From positions 1,844,513 to 1,908,512 of the forward strand of contig CM065694.1 of NCBI GenBank assembly GCA_017654935.2: 64,000 nucleotides of DNA, written 5' to 3'. The number at the start of each line of letters is the position of its first letter. Within the stretch, counting starts at the first letter, position 1. The stretch is from Phymorhynchus buccinoides (taxonomy: Eukaryota; Mollusca; Gastropoda; Neogastropoda; Raphitomidae). Positions 59,655-64,000 of the stretch are shown here, piece by piece. The notes under the pieces were generated by a model. The model was not told the origin of the DNA. It searched no databases and saw nothing but the letters and a program-made list of their open reading frames with translations. The position numbers and the translations under genes were made by a program.

Positions 59655-60660
59655 TGTATTCAGTCTCTCGACTGCATTCACGTGTAAATGCAGGTCATTG
59701 TTCAATGCACATAAACACTCGATGTACCGAAGTACTCTCCATTCAAAACTTCAGAAGTTTCACTTTGACGATGGTCGAAACCAACTCATCTTGAGTTCGT
59801 GTTCGTCAATAACTGATAAAGCATTATGCACACTCTATGACACAGTTCAGGGAAAACCTTGTGACGACCTCGACTTGGTCCAAAACATGGATAGTTAATC
59901 CGGTCAGTTGTGTATCTTTGTCAGTCCAATGTAAACACGTGTTTCCTGATGAGGCAGCTGATGAACATTGTACATAAGTTGGCTGGCAGCATGGTCTTAT
60001 CAACACAGAGCCTTATGTTCTTCCCTTCAATAAGCGGGAATATTGGAGGATTTCGGCACAAAATTCATGCGCAATGGCGTGCTCCATTGCCCTTTGTCAC
60101 ATGTTTCCATTCCTTATGTTTTCTTTCTGTTTTCAAAAGTCAGTCCAAACTTTTGTATCGAAACAACGTCTATATGCGTATTTTTGGCACGCCGCATCCA
60201 TTCAACGGTACTTCGGAATTCTTTTCTTCTTTCCTTCGACAGAGCGGAGGTTCACAGTTGACGAGTAGTGACGCGTCGCGGGCATTCTTTTCAACACTGC
60301 CGTTTCAATTAGCCGATAGAATCCCCTCCCCCATTTTCTCTTTTCTGCCGGGAAAAAAAGTTGAAAAAAAAACTTTTTCTGAACTGTGATGTTAGTTATG
60401 ACATACAATATAAAGCGATGGCAAAGTTTGACCCGTAGAAATAAAGGGATTGCCAAATTAAGTCAATAAAAAGAGCGATTGATTTTTCGGAGGGAGGCAA
60501 AAGTAACAGCAAGGTTTGCCAAAGGCCTGTGCACTGACGTCAACTGGGCCTGAAGGACAAGGCTCAGATTATTGGGCACGCATTGTTAGTCATTTTTTTC
60601 CCTTGCTCCGGATGGGAAGCAGGCACCGCGGCAGTGCTTGGTTTTTGAACTTACAGTAAA
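59655..60660 (-). promoter_or_regulatory. 5' flank of ARID1, presumed 5'UTR/promoter region
   Basis: About 1 kb upstream of the start codon, less repetitive than most of the window. It has several CpGs (for example around 60250-60290, acgagtagtgacgcgtcgcg) and no long conserved frame on either strand. An in-frame stop lies upstream of the MDSF start. No TATA box or initiator could be assigned. The call rests on position only. Confidence 0.35.
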
Positions 60661-61214
60661 ATAAATATTTCTGTTAATAATAAATCTACCTTTGGGGGAA
60701 TCTGGGGAACATTGTAATGGGAAATAAAGTTGTTGTACATGCTTTCATAGCTGATGTACGCTGTTCCCGTTATAAAACATCGTCCCTCGTACACAACCCA
60801 GTATAGGGAACCTACTTGCAAAACGATATCAATGTAAACGACTAGGCCTAGTATCGTACCTCACGTGGAGGTACAGGGGAGAGAAATCCAATTTGACAGA
60901 CTACAATAACCTTCAGTGACATCGACTTATTTTGACACGCGCGGTTGCGATGTGTTTACAGTTCCTATCGGCAATTACCAAATAATTAATATAGTCTACT
61001 TTCCCCTATGCCTATGCCTAATCTTATAGTTATACCCTGTCTACCGACCCTTTCCAAATAAAATTAGAGTATAATGTCTTTGTGTCCGGCCTAATTATTT
61101 AAGAGCGCGCGCGCGTACACACACATACAGTAATACACACACATTATAGGCTATTACATGCGCGCAAGTCTGCATAATCCTAAATATAGAGTAGTGATTG
61201 TCGGCGCTCTTTTG

Positions 61215-61325
61215 CTGTCTCAGGACCGACCTCCTGGAACAAACTTCCTCTTTCCCTCCGTCAGCGACCGACCCTTGGCTCTGTTTTCAAATCTAACCTC
61301 AAAACCCACCTGTTCCCCCGTCATA
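61215..61325 (+). pseudogene. Non-LTR retrotransposon RT C-terminus fragment (outer element)
   Basis: One frame encodes TSWNKLPLSLRQRPTLGSVF KSNLKTHLF, the typical end of the reverse-transcriptase ORF of CR1/L2-like LINEs (WNxLP...FKxxLKTHLF). It breaks off where the next LINE fragment starts. The 3' part appears to resume at about 61894 and ends near gcgccgtataaatactgtat (62050). Confidence 0.7.
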
Positions 61326-61893
61326 GAATATGGGAATCAAATTTGGAACCCATATCTCAAAAGACAGTCTGTGTCAATCGAAAGATGCCAGAGGAGAGCT
61401 ACCAAACTGATAAAATCTCTTAAAAATAAAGACTATGGTGAAAGGCTGCGCAGGCTGGATTTGCCATCCTTGAAATACAGGAGGCTGCGAGGAGACCTGA
61501 TAAATGTTTATAAAAAAAATTAACAATACTGACTTTACTAACAAAAGATTGTTTCAGCTCTCGAACTATTCGAAAACTAGAAGCTGTGAATTAAAAATAC
61601 TAATACAATACAGCAGAACTAACATTAGAAAACATTTTTTTGCTAACAGAGTTGCCAAGTATTGGAATAACCTCTCTGCACAAATCAAGCTTGCACCAAA
61701 CCTTAACCAGTTTAAAAACCTCCTGAACAAAGACCCTAAATTGACAGAATTGAGATACCAACATGACTGATTGTGTCATCAAAAACCGTCACAGCTGTGC
61801 ACAATACTACAAAAACTATATTGAAAGGGCACTTCAGAGGTCGCGAGGCCTAGTTGCACTCATTACCCTGACCTGACCTGACCTGACCATTGA
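61326..61893 (+). pseudogene. 5'-truncated non-LTR retrotransposon, RT C-terminus, with tail repeats
   Basis: Encodes VIEYGNQIWNPYLKRQSVSI then RCQRRATKLI and LRRLDLPSLKYRRLRGDLI, followed, after a frameshift at the A-run near 61509-61516, by FFANRVAKYWNNLSAQI. These are conserved blocks C-terminal to the RT of CR1/Jockey-like LINEs. It ends in a stop at 61770, a short 3' region and a (CTGAC)n tail (61868-61889), as CR1-like elements often have. Inactive: truncated and frameshifted. Confidence 0.85.
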
Positions 61894-62155
61894 AGCTCCG
61901 CTCACTTTCTTCTCTCTCTTGCCTTTAGGTCTTTTTTTGTTGTATTCTAATATGTCATACGTGTGTGTTCGCTTTGTATTTCGTTTTTGTTTGAATGCGT
62001 TATGAATGCTAACGTGTGTGTGCGCTTCGATTTGATTTCTATCAAGATTCAGCGCCGTATAAATACTGTATGTTGTTGTTGTGATTGCCTTGTACGGTTT
62101 TTGATTACATATAGGCTACAACGTGGGTATTTACATCCAGGTCTAGGACTAATAA

Positions 62156-62545
62156 TAATTGTAGTTGGCACTGTATAAGTCAACAGTGACCTGTTCAGGT
62201 GGAGTTACGGTCCTTAGCCTTAATTGTAGTTGGCACTGTATATGTCAACAGTGACCTGTTCAGGTGGAGTTACGGTCCTTAGCCTTAATTGTAGTTGGCT
62301 CTGTATAAGTCAACAGTGACCTGTTCAGGTGGAGTTACGGTCCTTAGCCTTAATTGTAGTTGGCACTGTATGAGTCAACAGTGACCTGTTCAGGTGGAGT
62401 TATGGTCCTTAGCCTTAATTGTAGTTGGCACTGTATAAGTCAACAGTGACCTGTTCAGGTGGAGTTACGGTCCTTAGCCTTAATTGTAGCTGGCACTGTA
62501 TAAGTCAACAATGACCTCTTCAGGTGGAGTTACGGTCCTTAGCCC
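62156..62545. repeat. 65-bp tandem array, 6 copies
   Basis: Unit taattgtagttggcactgta, taagtcaacagtgacctgtt, caggtggagttacggtcctt and agcct, starting at 62156, 62221, 62286, 62351, 62416 and 62481. Confidence 0.96.
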
Positions 62546-62886
62546 TTGACACCATGTGGCGTTTCATCTTAGCAACGCCAAACCCACCCTCTCTTTCTAT
62601 CCCCCCCGCAATCATGATATGCCCCCAAATTGTCCTAGTGTATTTAGTATGTCAGTCTGTAGGTCCATGTGTCAGCGTGTAGTTGTACTGTAGTATGTCT
62701 TTTGAGTATTCTATATGCGATCGTGTAGCCGGAGAACCGTGTAGCCTATGCGTGTCCATGTAGGCCTATGTGTCTTTCCAAAAAAAGACTAAAGGTAGGC
62801 CTGTGTGTGTGTGTGTGTGGAGGGGAGGGGGGGGGGGCTGTTCGCGTGCATGTTTGATTGATTGTGAATGTGTGTGCGCGCGGACA

Positions 62887-62888
<2 letters not shown>

Positions 62889-62958
<70 letters not shown>
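62889..62958. repeat. (GT)n microsatellite
   Basis: About 34 GT units followed by gcgc-rich sequence. Confidence 0.97.
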
Positions 62959-62962
<4 letters not shown>

Positions 62963-63229
62963 TGCGCGTGAGCGCGCGCGCGTGTGTGTATGAACACAAG
63001 TGCTCTACATGTGTAGACTTACCTATTCGTGGGTGTTAAAAGGGAGGTAACCGCCAACATACAGAAATAAATGATTGACTGTGTTATTTCCCTTCTTCCT
63101 CTTGACTGCATGGCCACAATCAATACGTTGATTATTTTGCCATGGAACCGCGGGGAGGTTCAACCAATACCATATATGTCGGAAGAAAGGACCAGAGAAG
63201 GAATTTAGAGAATTAGAAGAAAAGAGAGA

Positions 63230-64000
63230 TAAAGAGAATCGTAGACTGGATTAAAAAAAAGAAAGAATAATCAGTCTTTGGTTTCTTTATGCCCACAAAC
63301 CCTCAACGGGTCTGCCAGAGGCGGTGTTCAGAGCAGTAGAGTAGGCCCCTATATCCATGCAGGTGTTCCCAGACCCTAGCTGTAAAGCCCTCAGGAGATT
63401 TCGCTTCCACGGACGGCCACTGTTGGCAGCTCATCAGTTCCACAACTTGATGGTGCGAGGAAAGAATGAAGTCTTGCGGTGGGCCTACTGAGTCCGGCTC
63501 TGGGGGACGTGACAAGGACGCGTTGTGAATGTCCTCTGCGTTGCCGCTCGGGTGGAGGCACAAACTCACTCCTTCCGACACTCACCATTCCATCAAGTAT
63601 CTTGTACAGCACGGTGAGTCCGGCGTTGCCACAATGTGTTCTATCCCAGTCTCTGGAGCATGTCAGTGACGCTGGCTGTCCTGTGGTATTTCTTCAGGAC
63701 AGACCTGGCAGCTCTTCGCTGGATTGACTCCACCTTGTTGATACTTTTCTGGGTGGAGGGATCCCACACCGTACATGCGTACTCCAGGAGCGGCCTGACA
63801 AAGGCCAAGTAGGCCTTCTCACTTAGTTCGGTGGATGGCAATCTTGAGGCTTCTACTGAGGAAACTAAGCATCTGGCTGGCCTTTGCTGTGATGGAATTG
63901 ACATGGACGTCCCAGCTCCCATTTCCCTTTTGTGGATAAACTCGCACCGGAGGGTCTTCCGGTGTGGCGTTCTCAAAATAGATTTGTTCTCAACATGTCT
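63230..64000 (-). pseudogene. Non-LTR retrotransposon RT C-terminus, frameshifted, runs off window edge
   Basis: Minus-strand frames encode DVHVNSITAKASQMLSFLSR, then in another frame FVRPLLEYACTVWDPSTQKS and INKVESIQRRAARSV, then LYKILDGMVSV and RGHSQRVLV. FVRPLLEYA..VWDP..QRRAAR is the signature after the RT in RTE/CR1-type LINEs. At least two frameshifts (near 63845 and about 63600) break the frame. A possible 3' tail with an A-run lies near 63251-63270. Confidence 0.85.

Noticed and set aside
59910..60389. 159-codon plus frame upstream of ARID1
   Set aside because: No recognisable motif, overlaps other open frames on the same strand, and lies in the probable promoter/5'UTR; kept only as flanking DNA.

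Overview
This is an animal nuclear genome window. It is almost entirely one long, intron-rich gene on the minus strand, the ortholog of the chromatin-remodelling subunit ARID1 (BAF250; fly Osa; vertebrate ARID1A/ARID1B). The AT-rich introns, heavy (GA)n/(CA)n/poly-C microsatellites, CR1/RTE-like LINE tails, many small inverted-repeat elements and TTAGGG-type tracts suggest a marine lophotrochozoan, most likely a gastropod mollusc. That is an inference; no species can be named from the sequence alone.

Gene layout, 5' to 3' (decreasing coordinate): E1 59654-59010 (start ATG), E2 49990-49811, E3 47121-46810, E4 44355-44311 (microexon), E5 30081-29925, E6 19344-19252, E7 17859-17686, E8 17439-16234, E9 15141-14183, E10 6913-6725 and E11 5590-5323 (together the ARID DNA-binding domain), E12 781 to the window edge. 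Every junction has GT/AG borders and the phases agree through all 12 exons (0,0,0,0,1,1,1,1,0,0,1), giving about 1,670 codons in one frame. The C-terminal BAF250 domain lies outside the window, below position 1. Residues before the ARID are mostly disordered Met/Pro/Gly/Ser/Gln-rich sequence, as in the family.

Introns and flanks are built from (i) tandem arrays of 40-87 bp units; (ii) small inverted-repeat transposons: a piggyBac-type TTAA family, two mariner-like TA families, a MULE-like family with 8-9 bp duplications, and several foldback elements; (iii) SINE-like retroposons, two copies with clear target-site duplications; (iv) degraded non-LTR retrotransposon tails at 61.2-62.1 kb (one inside another) and 63.2-64.0 kb; (v) microsatellites. 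No second protein-coding gene, tRNA, rRNA or CRISPR array was recognised.

The most unusual observation is that four tandem arrays sit exactly on exon-intron boundaries of this gene and copy the splice site itself: about 12 acceptor+donor units before E12, about 33 strong GTAAGT donors after E5, 3 acceptors before E11 and 3 acceptors before E9. The E12 array carries a 35-nt mini-exon per unit that would cause an immediate stop. The first two downstream E5 donors would add 15 or 30 residues in frame. Nested elements with readable empty sites (8.6-8.9 kb, 51.3-52.1 kb, 55.6-56.6 kb) give relative insertion ages.
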